Below, one piece after another: positions 18,101 through 25,765 of a stretch of 64,000 bases of DNA; within the stretch, counting starts at the first letter, position 1, and every line of letters starts with the position of its first letter. This DNA is from Saprospiraceae bacterium (GTDB lineage: Bacteria > Bacteroidota > Bacteroidia > Chitinophagales > Saprospiraceae). Position numbers and translations under genes: made by a program. The stretch lies in contig JAEUUO010000007.1 of the NCBI GenBank assembly GCA_016787575.1, positions 62,001-126,000 on the forward strand. Reading direction: 5' to 3'. The notes under the pieces were generated by a model. It made no database searches and was not told where the DNA came from. It worked only from the letters and a program-made list of their open reading frames with translations.

Positions 18101-19589
18101 TTCAGACATCCCAATTCTGAACTTGAATTCAAGCAATGGTTTTATCAGTTGCAAAGACAGTACTGTCAAATTGACTATTCAAACCACCACTCAATCTAAA
18201 AAAATAATTTGGATAGGGCCGAATGGCTTTTCATCTAATTCTGATTCAATTACAGCAATCGAACCTGGGGTGTACCGGGTAATTATAACCAATGATTATG
18301 GCTGTATAGCGACTGACAGTGTTACGATTCAGGATATAAGAAAGCTTCCAGCCTTTACAGTTGCCAATGACAGTTTAAATTGCAAGCGAAACTCCGTTAA
18401 TTTAAATCTCAACAGCAATGATACAGATTTAACGTTTAGTTGGAGCGGACCTAATAATTTCACTAGTTCACTTAAAAATCCAGCGGTACAAGCCGGAGGC
18501 ACCTATTTTGTTACAGTTTCAAATTCAGCAGATTGTAAACTAATTCAAATGCTGCAAATTAGTATAGATACCCTAACTCCAGATCTGGATTTATCAGCTG
18601 ATACCATCACTTGCCTTCGCAACAGTGCCCCTGTTAAAGCTTCTTCTAGTTTACAAGGATTTACGATGAAATGGAGTGGGCCAAATGGATTTACCTATAC
18701 CCTACCACAATTTGCAACAAAAATTCCAGGGCGTTATTTCTGCACAATAACAAATCCCAGAAGTGGCTGTAGTATTTCAAGTTTTGTAGACGTTTTAGAG
18801 GATACTAACAGAATACAAAATATTTTTACTCAAAGCATACCATCCAGTTGCAATCTTAACAATGGTAAATTAACTATTAATCAGATCGTGGGAGGAAAAG
18901 CTCCTTATAAATATTCATTCGACAATGGCCTTAGTTTTATTAATGATATTTCCTCAACTGATTTTGCTCCCGGAAATTACAACTTAATTGTTGAAGATGT
19001 AAATGGTTGTCAGTTTAGTATACCATTTCAAATTATTGAAACTGGAGATGTTAAATTACAGGTATCACCCAAAATTGAATTGCTATTTGGGACCAAACAA
19101 AAATTAAACTTAATCGTTCTTTCAAATCCAAATGATGTTATCAGTATAATTTGGAGCCCATCTGATCAATTATCATGTTCTGATTGCTTGAATCCCGAAC
19201 TTACAGCAGATCATGATGCGTTAATTAATGTAACCGTTACAGATAAAAACGGTTGTTCTGCAACTGCATCGATCCAATTAATAGTAAAAAAAGAAAACAA
19301 GGTATATTTTCCCAATGCGTTTTCACCAAATGGAGATAATATAAATGATTATTTTTATCCGATTGGCTTGCCTGCAAATGCTCCAATTAACATTTTAAAT
19401 ATTTACGACAGATGGGGAAATCTTGTTTTTGGAAAAAAAGATTTCATTTTAAGTTCAGAGAAAGATGGCTGGGGAGGCACCAGTGGCAATCATGAAAAAT
19501 TAAATCCGGGTGTTTATATTTACATGGTAGAAATTCAGGATGTGGATGGACCAAAAATCTATTCAGGAGATATTAGTTTAATTCAATAA
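15177..19589 (+). CDS. Giant multi-repeat adhesin, T9SS type B sorting domain (copy 2)
   Basis: A 1470-residue paralogue of the preceding protein with the same order of parts. These are a signal peptide (about 1-21, ending LIFSQ), a PKD-like opening (NAGPDITICSG), a segment starting NLIANGGFETG, 12 Cys-bearing repeats with WTGPNGFNS-type cores, and a SprB-like unit (about 1220-1285, SCNLNNGKLTINQIVGG). The type B sorting domain from about 1376 includes VYFPNAFSPNGDNINDYF and YDRWGNLVFG. The ATG overlaps the stop of copy 1 by four bases, implying translational coupling and similar expression. Nearly equal length and identical repeat number point to whole-gene duplication followed by divergence. 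Confidence 0.92.
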   Translation: MKETKFLFIILYFILPSLIFSQSKNNSSRSYAMPNSCGITVNAGPDITICSGQGKNLSGMVSNSTNYSWEPPDGLSNANALNPVANPSMTTTYTLTARAMSGNLIANGGFETGSINPSTSQYTQYNTIPNLIGSTGGYMIMSVPQIAQAFGCNPNIGSFTMTITPTSSNVMIWCQQINVSKNTDYKIEYKIFGIPYIFGPPPSIGLLVNGSFIGSVDAISGTCVQADASFVWNSGGATTANICLANYGGTGAASMCAIDDITAKECCEEKDEVTVTVYDLIAEANPVDDINCTNRPLTIDASGSSKGPGITYNWSTKNGHIVSGDKTLTPVIDTPGTYTLKITGLYGCEKELMVMVNGSTAPPDIKIKSVNIDCKNPTGSLEASSKSSSPQFEWNGPNGYYNTRANIYNLTEAGEYVVKVTDSYGCESTAKVELKDNRSIIEAEILGDSITCNKDTAILKAISIGYKPLYSWFGPSGFKKDSVTQVIAKDSGWYFLSTIDSFGCKEIDSFYVKDLQSSLAIELSTDSLSCSVQSVQLRLVTDTSASILWTGPNGFNSTLTQPFVSDPGWYFVKVATGNGCLGIDSIYVVKSSDVPDLFVSNNDTITCTKTSIQINGGSNTAGAQLNWLTPMGTILNQPSISVTDSGSYTLTITGPNGCSISKSIVISKDVTLPSLIGFPDTLTCLKDSLFLNANASLAKTISWQGPNGFTSQQLNPLVKEKGTYKITATGFNGCSDSIDVLIAEDKALPIFQITGDTINCLRTSIVPIVGIDTSLTDFTWTGPNNFRSNQKNPVFTFGGTYQLQVTGLNGCTQTQSITIVEDLTKPTAQLEADTIQCKSTATIRALNMTPGLPFQWTGPNNFNSNLLNPTVTKSGFYVLTITGKNGCTFKDSIFAFQKDQLPDIFALDDTLSCFKQKLNIQAGSATPGARFEWTGPNGFTSNLARPEIQDSGVYTLKVTDPNGCESIKQIYISKFSDIPILNLNSSNGFISCKDSTVKLTIQTTTQSKKIIWIGPNGFSSNSDSITAIEPGVYRVIITNDYGCIATDSVTIQDIRKLPAFTVANDSLNCKRNSVNLNLNSNDTDLTFSWSGPNNFTSSLKNPAVQAGGTYFVTVSNSADCKLIQMLQISIDTLTPDLDLSADTITCLRNSAPVKASSSLQGFTMKWSGPNGFTYTLPQFATKIPGRYFCTITNPRSGCSISSFVDVLEDTNRIQNIFTQSIPSSCNLNNGKLTINQIVGGKAPYKYSFDNGLSFINDISSTDFAPGNYNLIVEDVNGCQFSIPFQIIETGDVKLQVSPKIELLFGTKQKLNLIVLSNPNDVISIIWSPSDQLSCSDCLNPELTADHDALINVTVTDKNGCSATASIQLIVKKENKVYFPNAFSPNGDNINDYFYPIGLPANAPINILNIYDRWGNLVFGKKDFILSSEKDGWGGTSGNHEKLNPGVYIYMVEIQDVDGPKIYSGDISLIQ
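16033..18800 (+). repeat. Twelve tandem Ig/PKD-like coding repeats, copy 2
   Basis: Twelve units of about 230 bases in the second adhesin, recognised by DINC, NIDC, DSITC, DSLSC, DTITC, DTLTC, DTINC, DTIQC, DTLSC, FISC, DSLNC and DTITC starts. Boundaries are approximate. The count equals that in copy 1. Confidence 0.85.
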
Positions 19590-19630
19590 CTGGTATTTAT
19601 CAATTTCCAATATTCCATAAAAATAATTTT

Positions 19631-20266
19631 ATGTTATTCAAGGATCTTGAGAGTTATTGTGAAAATCATACCCACCATCCAGATGCAGTTCTAGTTGAAC
19701 TAGAGCGACAAACGCATTTACAAACAATTTCACCTCAAATGATATCTGGTAAAATGCAAGGGCGATTGCTCAGTCTTATTTCCAAATTATTAAAACCGCA
19801 ATACATTCTCGAAATCGGAACATTTACCTCATACAGTGCTTTGTGCTTAGCTGAAGGATTAGATCCAACCGGTGAATTGCATACAATTGAAATTACTGAA
19901 GATTACAGACACATTGTAGAATCAACTGCATCTAAATCAAAACATTTCTCTAAAATCCATTACCATTATGGAGATGCTTTAAAAATAATCACTAATCTCA
20001 ACTATCCTTGGGACCTTGTTTTCCTGGATGCAGCAAAAAGTAAATACTTAAACTTTATTACTATCCTAGAAGGTATTTTAAAACCCGGTGCTGTATTAAT
20101 TGCTGACAATGTACTTTGGTATGGCAAGGTTGTTGAGCTTGAAAAAGATGAAGATACACGCATACTGGATCTTTTTAATAAACATTTACAGGACTCCAAG
20201 CAATGGGAGACTCAAATTTTAGCATTGCGTGATGGTTTAAGCATTTCTATAAAACAAGAAGTATGA
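19631..20266 (+). CDS. Class I SAM-dependent O-methyltransferase
   Basis: A 211-residue Rossmann-fold methyltransferase of the catechol/caffeoyl-CoA O-methyltransferase (PF01596) type. ILEIGTFTSYSALCLAEGL is the SAM-binding motif I. LVFLDAAKSKYLNF holds the acidic metal and substrate residues, and LIADNVLWYGKV is the conserved metal-binding DN segment. Members act on catechols, and one branch (TrmR) methylates tRNA, so either a small phenol or tRNA is possible here. The stop overlaps the next start by four bases (ATGA), so the two are co-translated. Confidence 0.87.
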   Translation: MLFKDLESYCENHTHHPDAVLVELERQTHLQTISPQMISGKMQGRLLSLISKLLKPQYILEIGTFTSYSALCLAEGLDPTGELHTIEITEDYRHIVESTASKSKHFSKIHYHYGDALKIITNLNYPWDLVFLDAAKSKYLNFITILEGILKPGAVLIADNVLWYGKVVELEKDEDTRILDLFNKHLQDSKQWETQILALRDGLSISIKQEV

Positions 20267-21183
20267 AGCATCCATTGCTTTCATACAATAATTCTTTGCC
20301 TGCCGAGGCTTCCTTTAAATTATTAAAATATGGAAGCTTGGCTCATCAGCCCTGGTATTTAAAATCATTGAAAACAAATTGCTACCTACTAGAACGAGAA
20401 GAATACATGGTTTTAATTCCACTAAAGCGAAATTTATTTTATGAAAAAGCAATTCTTCCTCCTGGGATACAACGACTCGATCCAATATCATTAAAAACGA
20501 ATAATAAATTAAACAGCACTTTATTGGAAGAAATAGTCAAGCTTATTCCTTGCGGTTATGTGTCATGGTCATATAATATTGATAATCTGCCATCCACAAT
20601 CAAGAAGATACAACGAAATAATTATATACTTCATTTGCTTCCTGATTACAATCAGCTTCGAAAAAATTACAATTCAAGCTTAAAAAACAGTTTAAATAAA
20701 AATAAGCACACCGTACATACTGGAATGTCACCTCTTGAATTTGCAAATTTTTATAATAAATTCAGCAATAAAAGAATTCCCGAATTATATAAAAATACTA
20801 AAATACTTTCAAATATTATTTCAGCATGTATTGAAAATAATGCCGGAGAAATTAAATATGTTATAGGAATGCAACAACAACCAATTGCAATGGCCTTTTT
20901 TTCTAACTTCAATGGACGAATTGTATATCAATATTCCTGTTCAACTGATGAAGGTCGATCTGTAGATGCCATGCATGCTATATTGGACCACGCCATACAA
21001 AGTTATTGCGGGCAAGACATCAGCCTGGACTTTGAAGGGAGCATGATTCCGGGTTTAGCATTTTTTTTCCAAAGTTTTGGCGCAAAATTGGAATACTACT
21101 TTCTTTATTCCTGGAATATAAATTGGATTTGTAAATTAAGCACTGGGCTTAGAACTTGTTTAAAAAGCCTCAGAAGAAATTAG
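20263..21183 (+). CDS. FemAB/GNAT-like hypothetical protein
   Basis: A 306-residue soluble protein without a signal peptide. The C-terminal half (about 200-275) has a pattern seen in FemAB/GNAT-fold acyltransferases. A beta strand with AMAFFSNFNGRIVYQYSCS is followed by a helix (AMHAILDHAIQSY), and then LDFEGSMIPGLAFFFQSFGA, recalling the D-F-x-G and F-K-x-x-F-G end of FemAB proteins. No substrate can be given. It overlaps the O-methyltransferase start-to-stop and converges on the outer-membrane protein gene with a 14-base overlap. Assignment is by pattern only. Confidence 0.5.
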   Translation: MKHPLLSYNNSLPAEASFKLLKYGSLAHQPWYLKSLKTNCYLLEREEYMVLIPLKRNLFYEKAILPPGIQRLDPISLKTNNKLNSTLLEEIVKLIPCGYVSWSYNIDNLPSTIKKIQRNNYILHLLPDYNQLRKNYNSSLKNSLNKNKHTVHTGMSPLEFANFYNKFSNKRIPELYKNTKILSNIISACIENNAGEIKYVIGMQQQPIAMAFFSNFNGRIVYQYSCSTDEGRSVDAMHAILDHAIQSYCGQDISLDFEGSMIPGLAFFFQSFGAKLEYYFLYSWNINWICKLSTGLRTCLKSLRRN

Positions 21184-22930
21184 TATAGCCAAAATGAATT
21201 TTACCTTTCGCAAAGTCAAAATTCTGATCCTTCGATTGCCCCAATGCATATTGCAAACTAAAATTACCAATCTTGGTTTGAAATTGTATTCCTAAGCCCA
21301 TCCCTGCATTAAACGTCCAATCAAAGGAATTTCCTATAGACTGATTTAGGTAAGCAAAATCAGAAAATACATTCAAATAGCTGGTTCTATCTAAAAAAAA
21401 ACGATATTCAAATGTTTGAATTAAATTATCCGAACACTTAAAAAAATCTTCATCAAAACCTCTCAAATCTTTAAATCCTCCTATTCTTATTAGCTCATTG
21501 GAAACCAGATTTCCATTTGTAAAAATGGAATGAACATTTGTGTTTAACTTGAGCACATGTCTTCTGGCAAACTTAAAGTAATATTCAAAATTCAATTGTA
21601 CAATTGCTTGGTCTTTGTTAAGATTGAGACTATCGTATTGTTCTTTAACTTTAATAATGTCAGAATTGTAAGCAAGTAAAATAGTATTTTCTTTAATTTT
21701 CTTTTGTCCATAGCGAAGATCTATTTTAAAATAAAATCCCTTTAATGGAAGTGAGACATTGTCCAGTTTTGACCAATGATAATTAAATCCTCCAGACACA
21801 TATTTATAATCCAATTGAGAAGGCAATCTCTTTGTAATAAGCAATTGGGTCGTATCAGGATTCAGCAAGCTTGAAGTAAGGTAATTAAAGGTTGCAGAAA
21901 TCTTTTGGTTAAATGCAATGGGATAACTAAGACCCGATTGGTTGTATAAATCAAGATAATCCTCCTTAAACTTATATAAGTTAAACAATTGACTTACCCC
22001 AATTGGCAACTTGTATAAATACGGAAAATCAAAGCCAAGATTGAGTCTGGGAGATTGGTCACTTAAATTTTCATACTTCATAAATATTCGCTCTGTCAAT
22101 CTAAATGAATTGTGTAGTTCAAATCCACCTTCTCCGGTTAACCGGAATTTTTTAGAAGTCAATCCTGGTTCCGGATTAAAACCAAGCACAAAATCAAAAC
22201 GATTCAATTTATTTTTTTCAAGATAAAGCCAGACAATACCTTCATCCCCTAAAAATAAAACACGCGGTTCTCCACTTAAACGTACTGCATGTAAATTATT
22301 AAAAACAAGGGGAATGCCTTCTACCAATTTTTGATTATAGATTGCATTCGGAAAAATGCCTGTTAACCTATTCAATACAAAATTTCTTAATGGGCTCCTA
22401 TTTCTTTGCTCAGTCTGCCTAAAATGGATTTTAGGCCCTAGTTTTTTAAATACACTAAGCTTAATCGTATCGTTTATAAATTGAGCACTGCTTAACTGAA
22501 TACTGGAAAATGGAAAACCAGACATTGCCTGATGCTGAATCCATAAATTGATACCAGTATACAAATCAATTGGCCGTAATTGCGGGAACTCCGTATTTAA
22601 GAAGCTCTTCATTGATAACCCAGTACTGTCTAATTCTACGAATTGCAATTTATATTGACTTCCTGTATAGAGCAAAGCCTTCATTGGAGGATTTAATATT
22701 AGCGTATCCACACTTGCCAACCAATATCCCTTATTTATTTGTTTTTGTAACCAATGATCGATTTTTAACTTAAGATCGTTACTATCCTTTACATTTGTTA
22801 TACTGTATATTTGTGACTCCAACTTATTTTGCTCTGCAACAATTAAACTATCAGTTTGCGAAAATGCAGTTGGAATCTGGAAAACTAGCACTATTAACCA
22901 AATTAGTATCTGGATGGATGAAAAAAACAT
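21170..22930 (-). CDS. TamA/BamA-like outer-membrane beta-barrel protein
   Basis: A 586-residue protein from the ATG at 22930. The start gives a clean signal peptide (SSIQILIWLIVLVFQIPTAF, then cleavage after FSQ). A longer in-frame start at 22966 would add a non-signal-like stretch. After a POTRA-like region (about 25-180) come many alternating-residue beta strands, ending with FSLQYALGQ and a C-terminal aromatic KIHFGYTNFF, typical of Omp85-type barrels. IGGFKDLRGFDEDFF resembles the conserved loop-6 RGF motif of this family. Probable role is outer-membrane protein assembly or secretion. The 5' end overlaps the divergent hemW. Confidence 0.78.
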   Translation of the reverse strand: MFFSSIQILIWLIVLVFQIPTAFSQTDSLIVAEQNKLESQIYSITNVKDSNDLKLKIDHWLQKQINKGYWLASVDTLILNPPMKALLYTGSQYKLQFVELDSTGLSMKSFLNTEFPQLRPIDLYTGINLWIQHQAMSGFPFSSIQLSSAQFINDTIKLSVFKKLGPKIHFRQTEQRNRSPLRNFVLNRLTGIFPNAIYNQKLVEGIPLVFNNLHAVRLSGEPRVLFLGDEGIVWLYLEKNKLNRFDFVLGFNPEPGLTSKKFRLTGEGGFELHNSFRLTERIFMKYENLSDQSPRLNLGFDFPYLYKLPIGVSQLFNLYKFKEDYLDLYNQSGLSYPIAFNQKISATFNYLTSSLLNPDTTQLLITKRLPSQLDYKYVSGGFNYHWSKLDNVSLPLKGFYFKIDLRYGQKKIKENTILLAYNSDIIKVKEQYDSLNLNKDQAIVQLNFEYYFKFARRHVLKLNTNVHSIFTNGNLVSNELIRIGGFKDLRGFDEDFFKCSDNLIQTFEYRFFLDRTSYLNVFSDFAYLNQSIGNSFDWTFNAGMGLGIQFQTKIGNFSLQYALGQSKDQNFDFAKGKIHFGYTNFF

Positions 22931-24077
22931 ACAAAATCTGAATCCTGCCGGATTATACATACACATTCCTTATTGTAAACGAAAATGTAGTTACTGTTGT
23001 TTTCATTTCTCAACGAATTTAAGTACTCGAAAGGAATTAGTGCAAGCTTTACTTAAAGAAATTAAAACCCGATCGGTTGAATTAGCAAAATTCCAAATCA
23101 ACACATTGTATTTGGGAGGTGGAACTCCCTCTTTATTTGAGGAGGATGAGTTGGATTCTATTTTTTCAGCTATAAAATCACATTACCATTTAAATTCCGC
23201 TGCTGAAATAAGTATTGAAACGAATCCAGACGATATCACTCCAGACTACACAAATCAGCTGTTGAACCTAGGGATAAATCGAATCAGCATTGGCGTACAA
23301 TCATTTTTTGATGAAGATTTAAAGTGGATGAACAGAGCACACACAGCTAAACAATCCACCATGGCCATTGAAATTGTTAAACGCGCCGGGTTTGAAAACA
23401 TAAGTATTGATCTAATGTATGGACTGCCAGGCCTTACCCAAAAGAGATGGCAGGACAATTTGTTGAAACTTCAGAAATTTGAAATTCCTCATTTTTCAGC
23501 TTATTCGTTAACTTTAGAAGAACGCACTTCACTGCATCATTTGGTTCAGAATAAAAAGATTTTGATTCCAGAAGATGATGAAACGATATGTCAAATGGGC
23601 CATTTATTGGATTTCTGTGAAGTTAATAACTATGAAGCATATGAAATATCGAATTTTTGTAAAAATGGGTTTCGTTCAAAACACAACAGCTCCTATTGGG
23701 AAGGGATCCCTTATCTTGGCTTTGGGCCATCTGCTCATTCATACATTGATTCCAAAAGAAGCTGGAATGTATCAAACAATAACGAATATATTAAAGCATT
23801 GGAAACAGATGCCCCATATTCAAGCTTTGAAAAACTAAGCACAACTGAACACTATAATGAATACATCATGTTACAACTTAGAAGAATAGAAGGTCTGGAT
23901 TTAAATTATATTGCTATACATTTTCCAGATTTTCTATCGACTGTAGAATCTGCACTACAAAAACAAATTGCACTTAAAAACATTCATCAGGTCAATGCCA
24001 GGTATTGTTTAACAAGACAAGGCAAAACACTTGCTGACTTTGTGAGCTCTGAATTATTTATACTCAATAAAACATAG
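22914..24077 (+). CDS. hemW: Radical SAM haem chaperone HemW (coproporphyrinogen oxidase-like)
   Basis: A 387-residue radical SAM protein. GLYIHIPYCKRKCSYCCF carries the CX3CX2C cluster motif at Cys21, 25 and 28, with a fourth cysteine at 29. YLGGGTPS is the SAM-binding glycine motif, and NRISIGVQSF and LMYGLPGLTQ are HemN/HemW signatures. The fourth cysteine directly after the third differs from the usual CX2CXC spacing. HemW proteins bind and deliver haem rather than oxidise coproporphyrinogen. The start codon lies inside the 5' end of the divergent outer-membrane protein gene (17-base overlap). Confidence 0.9.
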   Translation: MDEKNIQNLNPAGLYIHIPYCKRKCSYCCFHFSTNLSTRKELVQALLKEIKTRSVELAKFQINTLYLGGGTPSLFEEDELDSIFSAIKSHYHLNSAAEISIETNPDDITPDYTNQLLNLGINRISIGVQSFFDEDLKWMNRAHTAKQSTMAIEIVKRAGFENISIDLMYGLPGLTQKRWQDNLLKLQKFEIPHFSAYSLTLEERTSLHHLVQNKKILIPEDDETICQMGHLLDFCEVNNYEAYEISNFCKNGFRSKHNSSYWEGIPYLGFGPSAHSYIDSKRSWNVSNNNEYIKALETDAPYSSFEKLSTTEHYNEYIMLQLRRIEGLDLNYIAIHFPDFLSTVESALQKQIALKNIHQVNARYCLTRQGKTLADFVSSELFILNKT

Positions 24078-24188
24078 GTAGATTTTCTATAAATTAATAA
24101 TTCAGAAATATTTTTTACCTTGTGTATGATCCTCATTATAATTTGAAATTATTTATGGACTGTTTGCACTCTCTAAATTAAAATCTTC

Positions 24189-24740
24189 ATGCCATCCGCA
24201 ATTGGTCACGCAATATTTGCCATAAGCCTGAGTCCTTTCAGGCCTTACAAAAATAAATTATTACCCAGTCTAATTTTAGCTATGGTTTGTTCGACTATCC
24301 CCGATTTGGATGTGATCGGTTTTGAAGCGGGTATCCCTTACAGTTCGTTAATGGGTCACAGAGGATTTACGCATGCTATTTTCTTTGCAATTTTAACCGG
24401 AATCCTAGTAAGTTATTTATTTTTTAATGAACAATGTAAAACCTACTTAGATCGAATTCAAATTAGCTTTTTCTTTTTTATTATTACAATTAGTCATGGA
24501 TTATTAGATGCAATGACAGATGGAGGATTGGGTGTAGGGTTTTTTATTCCATTTTACAATGAACGGTTCTTTTTTTCTTACAGGCCTATACCAGTTTCAT
24601 CCATGCACATAGAAGTATTTTTTACGAATGTCGGTTTTTCAATTTTAAAACAAGAATTAAAATTCATAGGGTTCATTTCATGTTTTGTTGTTGCTTCAGG
24701 GTATTATTGGAGAAAATACATTTTTGACAAAGAAACTTAA
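24189..24740 (+). CDS. Membrane-bound metal-dependent hydrolase, DUF457/YdjM family
   Basis: A 183-residue integral membrane protein with four or five hydrophobic segments. It keeps the family's histidine/aspartate pattern: IGHAIFAIS at the N-terminus, STIPDLDVIGF (acidic pair), MGHRGFTHAIFF, and ISHGLLDAMTDGG. The family is predicted to be a metal-dependent hydrolase resembling phospholipase C folds; substrate unknown. It ends in a four-base overlap with galE on the opposite strand. Its upstream gap (111 bases) holds no clear promoter. Confidence 0.78.
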   Translation: MPSAIGHAIFAISLSPFRPYKNKLLPSLILAMVCSTIPDLDVIGFEAGIPYSSLMGHRGFTHAIFFAILTGILVSYLFFNEQCKTYLDRIQISFFFFIITISHGLLDAMTDGGLGVGFFIPFYNERFFFSYRPIPVSSMHIEVFFTNVGFSILKQELKFIGFISCFVVASGYYWRKYIFDKET

Positions 24741-25765
24741 ATTGAGCGGTGCCGTTCCCAGTTCCAGGCAGATTGTAGAATCATTTCCAGATTGCGCTTT
24801 GGCGTCCAATTTAATATTTTAATCGCTTTAGAATTGTCAGCATAGATTGATTCAGCGTCACCCGGTCTCCTTGGCCCTAATTGGTAATTCAATTTAAGTC
24901 CACTTATCAACTCAAACATTTTTATCATTTCCAAAACACTATAACCTTTTCCGATTCCAAGATTAAATGCATCATAAGATGGTGCGTTTGGATGGGCTAT
25001 TAGATAATCCAATGCCTTAGTATGAGCATTTGCCAAATCCATTATGTGAATATAATCTCTTATACAGCTACCATCCGGTGTGTTGTAATCGTTACCGTAT
25101 ACTGTAAAACGACTTCGTTTGCCTATCGCAGTTTCAGTAATAACTGGAACTAAATTTAAAGCTGGATTTGTGGGAGCCTCCCCTATCCATCCAGAATCAT
25201 GAGCACCTGCAGGGTTAAAATACCTCAATGAAATTGCTTTTCGTGTTGTTCCACTAAATAAATCTTGCAGCAACCATTCTCCTATTTGCTTTGTCCGGCC
25301 ATAAGGCGATGTCGCTTCACCAAATACAGCTGTTTCTGTAACAGGCAATTCGCTAGTTTGACCATAAACAGTACAAGATGAGGAATATATCAAATAAGGA
25401 ATAGAAGCCTTATCCATCCATTTCAAAACCTCAATCAGTCCACACACATTATTTTTGTAATAAACCAAAGGATGTTGAACAGACTCCCCTACTGCTTTAA
25501 ATGCTGCAAAGTGAATAATTCCCTGAACATCCTTTTCTTTCTCAAGTAACTCATGCCAGGAATTTTCTACAGACAAATCAATTTTATAATTAACTATTCG
25601 CTTTCCCGTTATTTTTTGAATACCATCAATCACTGTCTCTGAACTATTGACCAGTGAATCAATAGAAATAACATCATACCCCGCATTTAAAAGATCGACT
25701 ATGGTATGGCTTCCAATATAACCACAGCCACCTGTAACAGCAATTTTCATTTTAGCTCGCTTCAT
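24737..25765 (-). CDS. galE: UDP-glucose 4-epimerase
   Basis: A 342-residue short-chain dehydrogenase-type epimerase. KIAVTGGCGYIGSHTIVDL is the NAD-binding motif, and YSSSCTVYGQ and SPYGRTKQIGE supply the catalytic Ser and Tyr-x3-Lys. LRYFNPAGAHDSG and the C-terminal LGPRRPGDAESIYAD are GalE signatures. It interconverts UDP-glucose and UDP-galactose. The ATG overlaps the uvrC stop by four bases (ATGA); an internal ATG at 25750 (MKIAVTGG) is an equally plausible start. Confidence 0.94.
   Translation of the reverse strand: MKRAKMKIAVTGGCGYIGSHTIVDLLNAGYDVISIDSLVNSSETVIDGIQKITGKRIVNYKIDLSVENSWHELLEKEKDVQGIIHFAAFKAVGESVQHPLVYYKNNVCGLIEVLKWMDKASIPYLIYSSSCTVYGQTSELPVTETAVFGEATSPYGRTKQIGEWLLQDLFSGTTRKAISLRYFNPAGAHDSGWIGEAPTNPALNLVPVITETAIGKRSRFTVYGNDYNTPDGSCIRDYIHIMDLANAHTKALDYLIAHPNAPSYDAFNLGIGKGYSVLEMIKMFELISGLKLNYQLGPRRPGDAESIYADNSKAIKILNWTPKRNLEMILQSAWNWERHRSI

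Noticed and set aside
11620..18800. Regular repeats considered as a CRISPR or DNA satellite
   Set aside because: Periodicity is in the protein (about 77 residues) with divergent DNA; they are coding domains inside two long open frames.
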